A stretch of 64,000 bases of DNA from Gracilariopsis chorda (lineage: Eukaryota > Rhodophyta > Florideophyceae > Gracilariales > Gracilariaceae). The position numbers and the translations under genes were made by a program. How positions within the stretch are numbered: the stretch's first letter is position 1; every line of letters begins with the position of its first letter. Below the pieces are notes generated by a model, which worked only from the letters and a program-made list of their open reading frames with translations, was not told where the DNA came from and searched no databases. The DNA lies in NCBI GenBank assembly GCA_003194525.1, contig NBIV01000233.1, positions 58,601 to 122,600 of the forward strand. Reading direction: 5' to 3'. Of this stretch, positions 22,620 to 34,640 are shown piece after piece.

Positions 22620-24600
22620 GCGGGCACTGGCGTGTCCCAGGGATTCGTTGAACCAAGATTGGACCACTCGGAGGAAGTATTGAGAGGAACTACCGTACAG
22701 GTCTATGCTGACGAGGGAGAGCAGACGGCAGAAGATGCCGCTCCCCCGGTAAGCAATGTGGTAGTAACCACGTCCCAGGTGGAGCCTAGGACAGTTTCCA
22801 CATCTGAATAACTGGTAGAAGAAAAGGAAACGGAAAAACCTAAGGCGGTGCTACCCAAGTTCGATTTGGATACAATTACCAAGATGGTAATTGTCCGTGC
22901 TACACACCAGCTGGCCGACCAAAGAACCGCATTGGTTTTCAAATGCCAGGAGCGGAGTGCTCGGGAATATGTTGACCTAGTGATACAGAAGTCCCTTCAG
23001 GAACACTGAGTGGTGGCCACGCAGAGCCTGCAAACCGTCCTGGTAATGAATCCAATCGCTCAGGGTAACCCACAGGTTTTATTGGTCACGCAGGCTATCC
23101 AGCCCTTCCCTTCCTATTAACTAAACTGGTGGAAAGCTTCCCGACCCATTTCGTTAAAGGGCAGACCTTCAGGCATACGAAGGCCCACGGGATACATACC
23201 TTCCTGAACAAACTGGTAGAGCCAAGCAGGGACCAGAAGGAGAATACCTTAATGTTGGTGGTTTGTCGAGCTCGGAGGATGAGGGCGACGGAGACCAAAA
23301 GGAAGAAAGAAAACCAATAGGAGAAGGAGAACGGGCCGTGGGTCGGACCCTGACTCCGCGAACTCCAGTACCGATGCGGAGCCGTCGGAGGATGAGGAGC
23401 AACGTGAAGGCAGGAAAAAGAGGAAGAAAAAACACCATCGGAAGGTGAAGAAAAACTGTAAAGGAAAGGCCAAACCGTATGATTCATCCTATGACAATGA
23501 GTGAGATACGGACTCGGACCTGGATGTTCTTCGGCCGTTGGACCACTTGTTCACCAAGGCGGTTGAATACAGGACCTACAGCTTACGGAACCGAGATTGT
23601 GAGTATACGTCACAGGTGGCTCAGAAGAGTACCAAACAGTACAAATGGCTTGGCTTCCAAATGGCTGATACTACCTTCATAGGTAATGACCCAATTGCAA
23701 TCATTGATTTCCTTCGAAGGTTCAAGATTGCTTGTGACCAGAATGGGTTTTCAGCAAGTGCAGCCATGTGGTTATTTCAGTTCCACTTCAAGAAACAGGT
23801 CGCATCCTCGCTCCATAGTAGGATGCAAGGAAATACCATGTCGTTTGATGAAGACCAAACAGAGATGCTTCGGACTTATCCGCAGGTTGTCAATTATCTT
23901 TTGGAAACCTACGCTACCGATGAGGTTATTCAGGAAGCTTACACTGAGATTCTAGGTTAACATCAGAGTTCAGGACAAACAGAATTGGATTTCGCGAAGT
24001 TGTTGTTCGTTATGGCCTCCTGGTGTGGTAATGCATTCAGCACAACGCGTTTGAAGTCGTTGTTAGCCGATAACATCGACAAAGCCATTAGGCCGCAGGT
24101 GAGGAACTACCTTGCGACAAACCGCAAGGTGGATTATAACGGGCTTGCGTGATATGCGCAAGCCATTCGAGACATGCACCAGGCCATTCGAGGACAGCCC
24201 AGTACGAATGTCAAGCTTGGAAAGGATGAACCGAAACGAGGGATTCTGGAGGTGGATTATTTGTTACCTTCAGAACATGGCGCACCATGTCACACCAGTT
24301 GGATCCACGGTCTACTTGGTACACACCATGCCTGCAACTGCATCGGTCTCTCCTTCATCTGCCTGGATGTCCCTGATAACATCAGCCTCCAAGGTGTCGA
24401 CGCCAGCCACGCAGGCATCCGTCTCTGATCAACAGGTATTAGCGATACAACCAAGTAGTGGGACCCCACCCCAAAGTCAGTGGTGTTCGTACCATGCGGC
24501 GCGTGTCAAGCCGATGGACAGGACGCCAATGCGCGGAACCCGTATGGCTTTGAGGGATCCAACCACGGGGAATCTTTTTTGTTGGGTTTTCTGTTAACCA
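22620..24600 (+). pseudogene. Element C gag
   Basis: Plus-strand gag with frameshifts. The N-terminal part near 22,850-23,007 has FDLDTITKMVIVRATHQLAD, like the gag N-terminus of B. A basic/acidic linker follows (23,270-23,500). The capsid-like region is at 23,538-23,960 (WLGFQMADTTFIGNDPIAII, then YLLETYATDEVIQEAY), ending in a TAA. The 24,112-24,597 frame is the C-terminal part, including Cys and His residues near 24,480 (WCSYHAARVKPMD), possibly a relic zinc knuckle. Between 22,457 and 22,620 I see only leader sequence. Confidence 0.7.
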
Positions 24601-25060
24601 TTTGTTTTCGTGTAACGCCATCTTAGATACGGGAGCTGGACCGAACATGTTTGATGCGAAGTTCCTATCCCCAAAGGTATTAGAAAGGGTACGACCGGGT
24701 ACCATCACAAACCCTATGGTGGATGCAAATAAGTGACCATTAGCGGTCCGTGCAAGTATATACCTAATGATAGCCGTGGGAAACCTTAAGGTCCTGGTAC
24801 GGTTTATCGTCATCAACCATTTGGCAACGGATTGTATCTTTGGAACAAGGTTCATTAACAACTATGTCCGGACAATTTTGCATAGTACCAGAACGGTTTT
24901 GTTCCAAAATGGTCCAGGAGCCGCCATTCTAGGTCGTTACAAATCGAGAACCGCATCATGTCCCAGACAGGAAACCCTGTCGCTGACAGTATCCAATAAT
25001 GTTCGATTGGCGAAGTCCATTCGAATTTAGCCCATGCACCAAGTGGTAGCCGAGGTGGAT
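24601..25060 (+). pseudogene. Element C protease
   Basis: The retropepsin active site NAILDTGAGPNMFDAKFL is near 24,620, just after a stop. The C-terminal part (VRFIVINHLATDCIFGTRFI) is near 24,800 and equals the DFIVCRSLAAPVILVCDYCN region of E. A stop at 24,735 and frame breaks disable it. Confidence 0.8.
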
Positions 25061-26230
25061 GCGAACGACCGGGTTTGATAACACTAGAAGACGACCATAA
25101 GGTATTAGAACGCCACATGACGATGATAGCGAATGGAATCGTGGACAGTATAATACATCAAACCTTTCAGGTATGCTTAAGAAACTTCAGCAACCTTATG
25201 GTCAAACTACCCAAAAACACCGTTGTTGGAATCGCATCTCCTGCTCCGGGTAGCATATTTACCCTGATGCCATTAAAGTCGTCGGAAGAACTCCACCCTA
25301 AGGAGGGAGAAGAGCCCAACTTCGGAAAACAAGAACTCAACCATGCCGGTAAATGCCGAAGCAACACCGACACAGCACGTAAATAGCAATTGGAAAGAGG
25401 AAGTAACCATAGTTTCAGAAGGGAAACCTTGTAACGACGGCATCCACAACCTACTGGGGATCCATTCATTGCCATGTGGGCAGGCGAACTAGCAGTGATC
25501 AAGGCCACGCAGCACCGTATCCACTTGGTTCCTGGAGTCAAGACGATACAAATATAACCATGCCGGGCAGGTTTGAAAGCCCGACAGGTTTATGGGAAGG
25601 ATGTCGAAGAAACGGGTTATTGAGCGCGCATATGCGGAATGGGCTAGCCCAGTGTTATTGGTTCAGAAAAAGGGAGATATCAGAATGAGGGTTTGTATCA
25701 ACTATTGAAAACTAAATGCCATTACAGTCAGGTATTCGTATCCGATACCCAAAATGGACGACTGTATCGATTCCCTCGGGGATGCAAAAGTTTTCACCAC
25801 ACTACATGCCAATTGCGTTTATTGGCAAGTGGAGATACTTGAGAAGGATAGGGACAAGACAACATTCATCTTCCATGCTGGTGTCTCCCGTCTCTGACGA
25901 GTGCCATTTGGTTTACAAAATGCACCGGCTACGTTTTAGAGAGCTCTGGACATAATCCTATCAAAGGTAAGATGAAGGACCGCACTGTTGTACATAAATG
26001 ACGTAGTTCTCTATTCTCGAACGGTTGAAGAGCACTTTGGGCACGTCCGAACGGTGTTCCAGCTCCCAAAGGATGCAGGAGTGACGCTTCAGTTACGCAA
26101 ATGTGTGTGTTTCGACCAAACGGTGGATTATCTGGGCCACATGATCAGCCCAGGACGCGTACAGGTAGCCGAGAGGAATGTTTGAGAGGTTCAGGGATCT
26201 AGACTCCCACAGACCCAAACAGATATCCGC
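25061..26230 (+). pseudogene. Element C protease-RT linker and reverse transcriptase
   Basis: The linker has NTVVGIASPAPGS (25,220). RT motifs: EWASPV-like region near 25,640, then VRYSYPIPKMDDCIDSLGDA (25,735), WQVEILEKDRDKTTF, VPFGLQNAPATF and LYINDVVLYSRT near 25,990. The catalytic YLDD is YIND, so an Asp is lost. DYLGHMISPGRVQVAE closes the palm-thumb part. Several in-frame stops are present. Confidence 0.85.
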
Positions 26231-26830
26231 TCCCTCATTGGTTTGTGCAGTGTGTACCGTCGGTTTATCAAGGGGTTTACTAAGATTGCAGCTCTGCTTA
26301 ATAGGAAACTGCAAAAGGGGCAAGCAGATCGGTTTGGATACGTTGAGAAGGACGAGATCGAGGCTTTTCAGAAACTGAAAGCCGCCCTGATCTCGCCACC
26401 AATATTTGCTTTACCAAACTGTGGCTATTACTACACCCTTGATACATACGGGTCTTCCATTCAGGTAGGATGCTGCATCACGGAGGACCAAGAGGATGAG
26501 AGCAAGGCAGAAATTGGTTACTGGATTAGGGCGCTCACCAGAACGGGGCAGAACTACAACGTGACGGAGAAGGAATGCCTAGCAGTGTTCTGGAGTATGC
26601 TGATGCTCCCTCCTTACCTAAATGGAACGACGTTTACCGTGCGGACAGATCACGGTACCTTAAGGTGGATATTGGGCCTCGCAGTCGCTTCCGGACGGCT
26701 AGCCAGATGGAGGTTGAGACTCCCAGAGTTTGAGAATGACGTACAATACCGCCCAGGGAAAAGTACAACGTGGCCGATGCGATGTCAGGCCTGAATACCA
26801 ATTGGTTGGAAAAGAAATTAGTAGAGGATG
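26231..26830 (+). pseudogene. Element C RT thumb and RNase H
   Basis: The 183-codon frame at 26,243-26,794 has VYRRFIKGFTKIAALLNRKL, TLDTYGSSIQVGCCITED, YNVTEKECLAVFWSM and VRTDHGTLRWILGLAVASGR, which are in-order gypsy RNase H motifs. The first RNase H Asp (LDTYGS) seems kept. It ends near the VSRL-type box (degraded) at 26,790. Confidence 0.85.
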
Positions 26831-26979
26831 ATATTCCGTGCTTCAGTGTACAATGATTTAGGGATGGGCAGGGAAAGCAAACTGAAGTAGGTACCTTCCT
26901 GCATGAAGAGGAAAAATTCCGCCAGCTTATCGTCGTAGACGAGGCACCGAGTGGAGTTTTTTCAGTGTAGGAGGAGGAA

Positions 26980-27930
26980 TATTCCCCTATTACGAAAGAG
27001 GAATTCTCGCGAGAGCAGGGAACTGGTAGGTATTGCAAGTCATTGCTACAACTTGTTGGGTGGAAGGATACGCAGTTCGATATGCACCATGAAGACTATT
27101 TAGTAAGACAATCCACCATAGATGGACTGCTCCAAAAGGTCGTTCGGGAGTCGTTTCGCTAAAGGGTTCTACACCTGGCTCATCGGCCACGGTTTACATG
27201 TCATCCAGGAAGTACAAGAATTTATTACACCCTAAGGACAGACTTCTGCTGGCCTCTGCTGGATCACGAGGTCTATACCTATGTCGCTAGATGCACCTCG
27301 TGCTTTAAGACCCGTGGTGGTATTCGAAAACATCGTACGTTTATTACGCTATTTCTCGTGGCCGGCGACTTGAATTTCATTACTTTTGTCCTATTCGGAC
27401 CACTTCTGGAAACCTCAAAGGGGTACACGTACGTCATGATAATCACCGATCCTTTTACGAAGCTCACGAGGGCAGTCCCCCTGAAGATCACGACCTCATT
27501 GGTTCTAGCGGAAGCATTTGTAAAGCATTGGGTATATGTGTACGGTCCTCCACTCTACCTTCTCACAGATAATGGTTCTAACCTGGCTTCGAAGTTCTCC
27601 GAATCAGTCTGTACCATGTTAGCTTCGAAGCACTATTTCAAGACTGCGTACCACCCCCAGACCAATGGGCAGGTGGAAAGGTTTAACAAAACCCTTGTGG
27701 AACGATTGCCTCATTACGCAGCTGAAAAACAATCGCATTGGGCTGAGGTCGTACAGCCCTTGACGTACGCTTACCACCTACAGGTACATCGCTCAACGAG
27801 AACCACCCCCTTTGATATGGTTTTGTCACGACACCCTCCGGTTATTATTTTCCAAACTGGTTCTGCGAACGGCCGTGCCTCTGGGACAGAATCTGCCACT
27901 CAGATTAAGACAGATATCCTATAAAGGTTG
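26980..27930 (+). pseudogene. Element C integrase
   Basis: After a degraded zinc finger (27,160-27,320), the 188-codon frame at 27,358-27,924 carries the core. It has YVMIITDPFTKLTRAVPL, YLLTDNGSNLASKFS with its Asp, and YHPQTNGQVERFNKTLVE with the catalytic Glu. The first core Asp position reads LNFITFVLFGP, so that Asp is lost. The C-terminal part has YAYHLQVHRSTRTTPFDMVL. The frame ends at a TAA at 27,924. Confidence 0.85.
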
Positions 27931-28489
27931 AGAGAAACCGATGCGGTAGCATCATCAAACATGACCGCAGCCCAGGAGTGGTACAAGAAATACCTCCATC
28001 AGAATGTGCAAAGGGTTACCAAAGTGGAAGTCGAGGACTACCTTTTCGTGGATCTTCCACCAAATGGTGCTCCCAGAAGGACGAGAAAGATGATCGGATG
28101 GTAGCAGGGGAGATAAGCGCCAAGCTACTGCCGATTTCAACTGGTCTTTACGAGGTTACCTGAACAGACGAACACACCGTAACCATCCTGGAAGGCGTTT
28201 TAGAGAACAACGTTTCGGTTGATAGGGTTACGAAAGCCCTGCAGGACAAAGTACCAACCTAGGTTCGCATTGAAACACAGAGCACCCTTGCTCTGGCTTC
28301 ATCAACCCGATTGAAAACAACAAGCTCCCAGGGATTCGGCCTTTAGTCCGTCACCCGATGAGAGCATTAAAGCAGTTGGACCGAAGACGGTAACCGCCGA
28401 CCCTACGGTCGCTCCCGCTGCTTTACCGATTGGAAAGGGAGCATCAACACAAGGGAACGCAACACAACCTCTTGGAAATGTACCAACAG

Positions 28490-28660
28490 AAACCGAAGGG
28501 GTCATTGAATTCATCGTCGGTCACGAGTTCACCATATCGAGAACTAGGTACCATGTACGGTGGTATGGGTGGATGGCATTCTATAACAACATAAAACCGC
28601 CCCACCACATACCCAATAACTTTCTCATAAGTTATTGGCGCAAACGAATGAAAACAGTAC
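28490..28660 (+). pseudogene. Element C chromodomain
   Basis: Frame from 28,501: VIEFIVGHEFTISRTRYHVR WYGW, then a diverged stretch ending HIPNNF near 28,625. It keeps the RYHVRWYG core, but the W-EP motif is replaced (IKPPHHIP). Between integrase and this domain the frame is broken repeatedly. Confidence 0.7.
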
Positions 28661-28739
28661 CAACTGGATCCTTCAACGCCCATATCGTGCATGGACGCTA
28701 AGGAGGTTGCAGAGGATAACTCCTTAAAGCAATACAATG

Positions 28740-30017
28740 AGAGGAATAACTAAGAAGGAACTAACAACAACTCAGCTAACACATAACACATTTACGCATG
28801 TTGGCACCCACAAGATTGTGTAAAGACGACAAAGAAACCGCACCTTAGGGAACATAACCAGACGGAGATCAAGTACCATAGCCGCCCCGTCCACTCCCCC
28901 GACCGGGATATAACGTAGGCCCTGGCAAATTACATCCCCTGCCAAGTTCACGACCGGCCGACCAACCGGCACTGGAGCCAAAACCAGGAGTAGTACCTGC
29001 TATGGGAGACGGACCAGTCGAGCGACCGGCTTGAAGAGCTGTTAAACCCTGTGTAACTGGATTTGATGGATAACGATTGAGATACACCGGATGGGTCTGC
29101 GTCGGTTGATCCAGAGGGGGCGCAGTACCGAACGGAGCCATAGACTGAACACCTGAAGGGGAATTGAAGGCAGTGGATGTGGGTAGTTGAAACCCGGTTG
29201 GTGAAGAGGACGGAGACAGACCAAGGGAGTCGTTCCGAGTGCTTAAATAGGGATCAGGACCTGCTTCCGTGACCACTGGAGGAGCCCCTCGCCTTTTGGT
29301 TGCAACCGGTCGGTGAACGGCCTCGAGGCACCAAAAAAGGCCGAAGGGTGGAAGGCGGTTCCATCCGCCCGGAGTGACCTGATTGGGTATTTGGCGTATC
29401 CCACTTGGTATCGATGTCCTTTGTAGGCGTGAGAGGAGCAAGACGCCGTGGCGGCATGGGTGTGCTGGCGTGGCCTCGCGCTCTTCTAAGTCCAAAAGGT
29501 TTACCACTTCTTCGTGTGGGGGATACATGACGTGTCGGATCAGGACTAACCAATTGGGAGAAAGACCAACAGGCATTCGCGTGGCGCGCCTACGTCGCAC
29601 CCACAATGGACCGAATAGGTAATACTGACTGAAGGTAGAGGCGTCTGATGCAGGGATCCGAAACCTTAAAGGGGTATCGTGAACTCAAGTTGTCAGATAA
29701 ATGACTCTTGAAATTGTCGCTGTCGCCGACGCGCCCACGGGAAGAAGTCAACCGAAAGGAACGAAAACGACCAACACCTAAGGATAGTTTCGCACTATTA
29801 CGAGGAGGCAAGTAGTCAACGGATGTGGGATGGGTTGTTGAGGCCAAGTTGGAACTTTTGGGTCAGAATCTACTGCAAAGAAGATTCACGGCCGACAGTC
29901 GAGCCGATTAAAAATTGGCTATGCACGCTGCGCTACGCGTCGGAGTTTCCACTAAAACTGGTTCACCGACACCAGCCGCTGGGCCACAGTGTACAGCCGC
30001 GAGGGCGTGCCTTTCGG
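28740..30017 (-). other. Element C region between chromodomain and 3' LTR, antisense ORF
   Basis: A 245-codon minus-strand ORF (29,606-28,869) is rich in Pro, Gly, Ser and Arg and ends in a Gly/Arg-rich tail (GRGSGRGGYGT). Another short minus frame lies at 29,847-29,590. The position and strand equal those of the antisense ORF of E, but I see no sequence likeness to it. It may be a relic of a different antisense gene or chance. Confidence 0.35.
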
Positions 30018-30031
30018 TAGAAGGGGGAGTC
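30018..30031 (+). promoter_or_regulatory. Element C polypurine tract
   Basis: GTAGAAGGGGGAGTC lies immediately before the 3' LTR, the usual place for the plus-strand primer of reverse transcription. Confidence 0.75.
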
Positions 30032-30584
30032 TGTGATACAGTGAGATCTGAGCACATGGGCAGTGTAACGCGCGCTGGACCAATTGGTGAGTGTGCCATG
30101 TGGGTTGGAGTGACTAACTATTTAGTTTACTAACTTATATAACTATTTTTGATAGGTAGTGACACCTCGCTACTGTGGTGTCGGGCCATGCCAGTATAGC
30201 TGGCCCCAACGTATGCCACGTATTCAAGTGCACCTGAAGTTCCACTTTGCTCTCCCCTACGGTGGGTGCAGCGCTCCCTCACCAAGCATGGTAAAGGCAA
30301 GCACCTTTTGGCTAAGTGTGATACTAAATGTTTTCTACAGTCAAACGTTTGGTTTAGCTAAGACTAAGCAGGCCCTACTAACCCGTGTGCGCCGGACTAC
30401 TAACACTACCATTTGGGTACGGTAAGCCCGCCTGGCTATCTTGCACCCCTAGTGGTTTCTTGCTGCCACACCCACTTGGCTACCCAGCTTCCACCCTTCA
30501 GCTCGAGCCATTTTCGCCCTTACACCAAAGGTTTTCCAAACGGACGACCCCGCTGGTACTCGAAACCCGATTGGTTGTACGACA
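30032..30584 (+). repeat. Element C 3' LTR
   Basis: 553 bp, TGTGATACAG...GTTGTACGACA, with many substitutions relative to 21,882-22,433. The divergence indicates an old insertion. Confidence 0.92.
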
Positions 30585-31435
30585 GTTGGCGAAACACTTA
30601 TTTCCTGCACAGTGCTGCATCAGTGATTCCAGGTGAGGCATTGCGGACTGAAGAGGTACTGTTCTGGAATTGGTTCCACGCAAGTTGACAGTAAAATGTA
30701 GAGTATCGGTTCCAGGTATCGGAACTGCCAGTGCAGGGTGCGCCCATCGTACTTGATCATTCTTTTACATGGCGCCCTTTTTTCTAGTTGCTTGATAGTA
30801 TGTTTGATGAACACTCTTTGTGCAGTTGAGTACCGCCGTTGTGGAGTTCGATACGGCTTGGCGTTTGATGTAAGTTTGATCGAGAGTGGGCGTAGGTCAG
30901 CAGGTGGGCATGTTCCCAGCTTGATTCCAAAACAACCGCGGTTTTTTGCAGAAGAGCTTGCAGCTTCTCCGTGCTTGCAGCAGACAGGCCGTCGTTCTGT
31001 GCATCATCTACAGGAAACTTAATTGCTTCATTTATCTTCGTAACCGCATCGGAACCAAATCCAGCTTGCAGGCACTCCGGGAGTTCGATAGGGTCTTCTT
31101 TGATATCAGTGTAATTTCCGCCACGGTAGCTTGCTGCAGCGAGTGTACAATTCCCTTCCTGCAACATTTCTTCCGTTTTTCCGTCTATAAATGGTGCTAT
31201 GCAGTGTAGATGCTCGTTAAAATCAAAACCCATGGCCTTGAGAAGTGGCCTTCCAAGCAGGGTTTCCGGGCTTTTCGTGTCTGCGATCAGAAACTGCAGT
31301 TCCCTGATAGGTACTCATAGCCCGGTCTGTGGAAGTATTATCGTAAAGTCGAGGCTTACTATTGTCGACGCGCTTGCAGGCTGCTTTGATTCTTCTGTCT
31401 TCAATGCGGCATCAAGCGTCATTGGTACTTAGAGG
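30585..31435 (-). pseudogene. Element D protease C-terminus, pre-RT region and RT start
   Basis: Read leftward: around 31,430-31,220 VSLDFTIILPQTG and, after a stop, ETLLGRPLLKAMGFDFNEH, the retropepsin C-terminal signature. The 31,233-30,784 frame gives the pre-RT segment (DAQNDGLSAASTEKLQALLQ), as in other gypsy elements. At 30,640-30,585 the RT motif AMPHLESLMQHCAGNKCFAN runs into the LTR of C; RT resumes at 21,881. Frameshifts lie between these parts. Confidence 0.75.
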
Positions 31436-31439
31436 CGCT

Positions 31440-33280
31440 CTGCCAATATCCCAGTGAGGCATGTCGATACGCCAAGGATTCTTATTGGATGTACACTGGA
31501 TAAATTGTTGTAGAAATGGATGCGCCGCTGATGCGCGTATGATGAGTCAAAAAATACAGCCGGAAAAATTGCCGCGTGCCAGATGCACATCGAAACCGGT
31601 GCCGGCGTCACAGGGACAGAAGAAATCAGAGACGTTCAAATGTGGCACGGCCAAACTTATTCATGGACCTGAACCCAACCCGTCCAAGTCTTTGACCAGT
31701 ATGTACCGAGAAGAAGCCATCAAACTCGTAAAAGAGTATGGCGCCCTTGCGCTCAACGTGACCGAGCTGCCAGTTCTGTAACATGCGATCAGCGTTATTA
31801 ATGACCTCTTGCAACGCCGATTTTGTGATGTGGTTGCAGGCTTAGAGGCGAACGTAATTCGGCGCGTATGCCGTGCATTCCCACCAAACTCAAGGGAACC
31901 ATCGTTCGTGTACACGGTGTGTCGTTTTGTTACCATTTTAGGAAAGAACTCTGCACAGCAGTGCCTCGTAAGAATGGCTCGTATTGGAATCCACTAGGGT
32001 CAACTTCAGTTCCGCCTCGGTGTGGTGGAACCACCATGCTTTCTAATACTGGAACAAATGCGACTGTGGCCTCTAACGTTACTAACAGACGGTTGTCTTC
32101 TTCGAGTTGCGCTGCGCTGAAGAACATTATGCAGTTGCGGTTGTTCAGATATACTACGGCGTTCAATATTTGGCTGAGCTACAGGTATAGATTCCATTGC
32201 AGACTGTGTGATTGAACGCATACTCTCAGCTGGCACATGCATATTCGGTACTTCAGGTTGAACTGACTCTCTCTCTTCCGTCAGCAATGGAACAGATGTG
32301 GAGAATACAGGTTTTATCTCATCGTCGTCAACGTTTTCAACTGCACAACCTTCTAGTGCTCTGCTCAAGATTTCGGGAAACTAGCTGCATGATAGCTCTT
32401 GAATCGTCATTCTGTTCTCATCACAGATGAGAGGCAGTATCTGCCCCTTCTTGAGTCGAATTGATTCTGGGAACTGCAACTGAGAGGTTATCACTGGGTC
32501 GTGCTTCCAGACTTGGAACACTACGACCAGTATTGTAGCTCTGGTTCCGCCTGAGGCTCTCTTGTATGAGCATGTTTACGGCCCACCGCCTCCCGAAGAA
32601 TCCGATAATGTCTTTCGAGTTTGGATCGCAGCTCTACCACAACATTTGGGTGATTTCGAACCAGTGAACAGTAATTCAGCGTGCCGTTATCTGGTAAGTT
32701 ACTTTTGCCATACAGATACTCCCTTTTACTTCGAATTGCAGCAAAAACAAATTCCTCGGAAAAAGGATAATCAGGACGATACTCACGACGTTCTAGGGCT
32801 GCCATTTTTTGGCTGAATACCTCCTGCATGCGTTTCTGTGAGCCTTTATCTTCCACACCAAAATTGTTCCTTAGTCGAGACTCGGCCCGAGTAGGAATTG
32901 AAAGAACGCGTTCCTCCCACACTAGTGTGATGCCTGCTGATCTGGGTTGTGGGTTTTGAACGGATTGGTTAGGGGGAGTCATCAGGGTTGTTGATGTTCC
33001 AGACTGTGAGAAATAGACGTGAAATATGTAGGACAAGCAAAGAGTGGGAGACCAACAAGCCTGCCACACAACTGTGAAATGGAGAAGAGAGGGACTTGTA
33101 TCGTTCCCGTCGTTGGAGGTGGGGTGTTTATACATTTCGGATGAGTACACTTTCGTTTCGGAAAGGCAGAAGTCCTTATTCCACATGGCCTACAACTGAT
33201 TCATGATATCCTGAAAAGTACGTGCACTAATTTTGACTTCGTATTTGCACGTTCCCTTCTCTAACCAACGTAACCTGTAA
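31440..33280 (-). pseudogene. Element D putative gag region
   Basis: Minus-strand frames 31,814-31,626, 32,368-32,006 and 33,186-32,521 fill the place of gag upstream of the protease. The 221-codon frame (33,186-32,521) has a charged helical part (RMQEVFSQKMAALERREYRP) and a later segment NYCSLVRNHPNVVVELRSKL. The same frame extends upstream across one TAG to about 33,280. I recognise no capsid or zinc-knuckle motif, so gag is inferred from position only. Confidence 0.45.
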
Positions 33281-33293
33281 TCAAATTGCACGT

Positions 33294-34640
33294 ATGACTT
33301 CGAGGCAACACTTTCGTCAAAATTCAGGTACTAGAGAGTCTGGGAGTGCCTTTGCTGGCCTGGAAGTTTGTACGAGGGAGGAAAGTGAAAGCAGTGAGCA
33401 AAGCTGTTCATCGAAAGGTGGTGACAGACAAAAAGCAACAGGTAACAAACGAAGTGGAGCTCCAGGTACGCAGGTCGAGCAGCATTTTGATTCGTTGCCT
33501 ACACCGTCGAAGAGAACGAAAAGCACAGCATCCCTTGAAAGACCTTTTCAAGCGCTGGAACCAGACCACAGGAATGCTTCTTGCCCGAATTCAAAGAACT
33601 CAAAATAAAACTAATCTTGTAATCCGTGACACGTTTATGATTGTGACCATAGCCCTGGCCCCGCAAGAACCCGTGATATTATTCGTTACGATGAACGACA
33701 ACGCCAGACTGGCCACAGAGCTCTACAGCAGCCAAAGGACCACTATTACGGTGTTATCGAACCCATGGATCGAGAACGAATAGTTCGGTAATACGATGTG
33801 GCCAAGCAACCAGCACAGGATCATCAGAGTGCTGAAGAAGATGCTGGAAAAACGTTTAGTTTGTCCTATATGGCGCAATTAGGGACTGCGTGTAGTGTGG
33901 GTGTTGACATGCACAGGAATGATGCCGACCAATTCTTTTTTGTCAAAACAATTGAGATGTCGCTGAAACATTCATGGATGAGTGCAGCCAATTCTCGGAG
34001 CCCCAAAAACTCCGTCTTCCGACATGGGAGCTCATGACATCTAACTTTGTTGGCGGTCGTCCTTCTGGACACATGGAAGACCTGAAGGAGGTGGGGTTGA
34101 AACGGTTGATGGAAGTACTGTTCATAATCGAATTTGGAGGAGTTTCCTAGATTCAAGCACGGCGACTTTTGCGAACAAGTTTTATAGCTTCCAAATTTAG
34201 CTATGACGTGATCTGTCGGTATAGTAGGAAAATAGCAGGAGTGTGAAGATGCTTTGGAGCTGTGTGCCGCCATGATTATGCGCCAGTGTTTGCACGACCC
34301 TTTCATGATGCACAGTGCCAAAGCCTTGTTTGTGACAGTCGCATCACCGTTCATCGCAAGTACTGGTACCGATTGATCTCAGAGCGGCTTTCAGCGTTGT
34401 GCAGAGAGCTCAATTCCTTTGAGTGCCTTATGAACGGATGCGTACAAGCCTGTAACTCTATTGCTAGTAACCAGACTGATATGCTGTATGTCGACTATTC
34501 CAGTGACGAGTACTTCCGAGATAAGCACGGAGACCAAATGATATCTTGGAACAGAGATGAATAGTTTTACATTTTCTTATCCTTCTCCACGGATGGTGTC
34601 GAAGTGTACGGAGGGCGAACGATGACTGATCTTTTTGGCG
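33294..34640 (+). pseudogene. Element G transposase N-terminal part
   Basis: The plus frame at 33,294-33,608 starts MTSRQHFRQNSGTRE and is Ser/Lys-rich. Later frames (33,798-34,037; 34,262-34,564) lead into ERLSALCRELNSFECLMNG and a DMLYVDYSSDEYF segment that resembles the region before the Tnp2 domain. Then FYIFLSFSTDGVEVYGGRTM (34,565-34,625) equals the LSLSVDG-EVF motif of the family. Frameshifts are frequent. The long minus-strand ORF at 33,866-34,354 is a shadow. Confidence 0.55.

Larger units (their letters stand above)
21882..30584 (+). mobile_element. Element C: Ty3/gypsy chromodomain retrotransposon nested in D
   Basis: Full-length plus-strand element with LTRs at 21,882-22,433 and 30,032-30,584, a primer binding site, a polypurine tract, gag, protease, RT, RNase H, integrase and chromodomain. 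Flanks TTTGG (21,877-21,881) and GTTGG (30,585-30,589) are a likely 5-bp target duplication with one mismatch. Joining the flanks restores the RT frame of D. All genes have stops or frameshifts. Confidence 0.9.
20851..33280 (-). mobile_element. Element D: second-lineage Ty3/gypsy retrotransposon, split by A and C
   Basis: Minus-strand gypsy element with a different RT type from A, B, C and E: its catalytic box is WLDD and no chromodomain is seen. Read leftward: putative gag (33,280-31,500), protease C-terminus, pre-RT region, start of RT (to 30,585), element C inserted, then RT and RNase H (21,881-20,851), where it is cut by element A. Its integrase and LTRs are not found. I place its right end near 33,280 because plus-strand Tnp2-element sequence begins just after; this limit is uncertain. 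Confidence 0.65.

Noticed and set aside
28869-29606. 245-codon minus-strand ORF as a clear host gene
   Set aside because: It lies between chromodomain and LTR of element C, is of low complexity (Pro/Gly/Ser/Arg), and shows no domain. Kept only as a possible antisense relic.
33866-34354. 162-codon minus-strand ORF
   Set aside because: It lies opposite transposase sequence of G, which has recognisable motifs on the plus strand nearby; no motif of its own.
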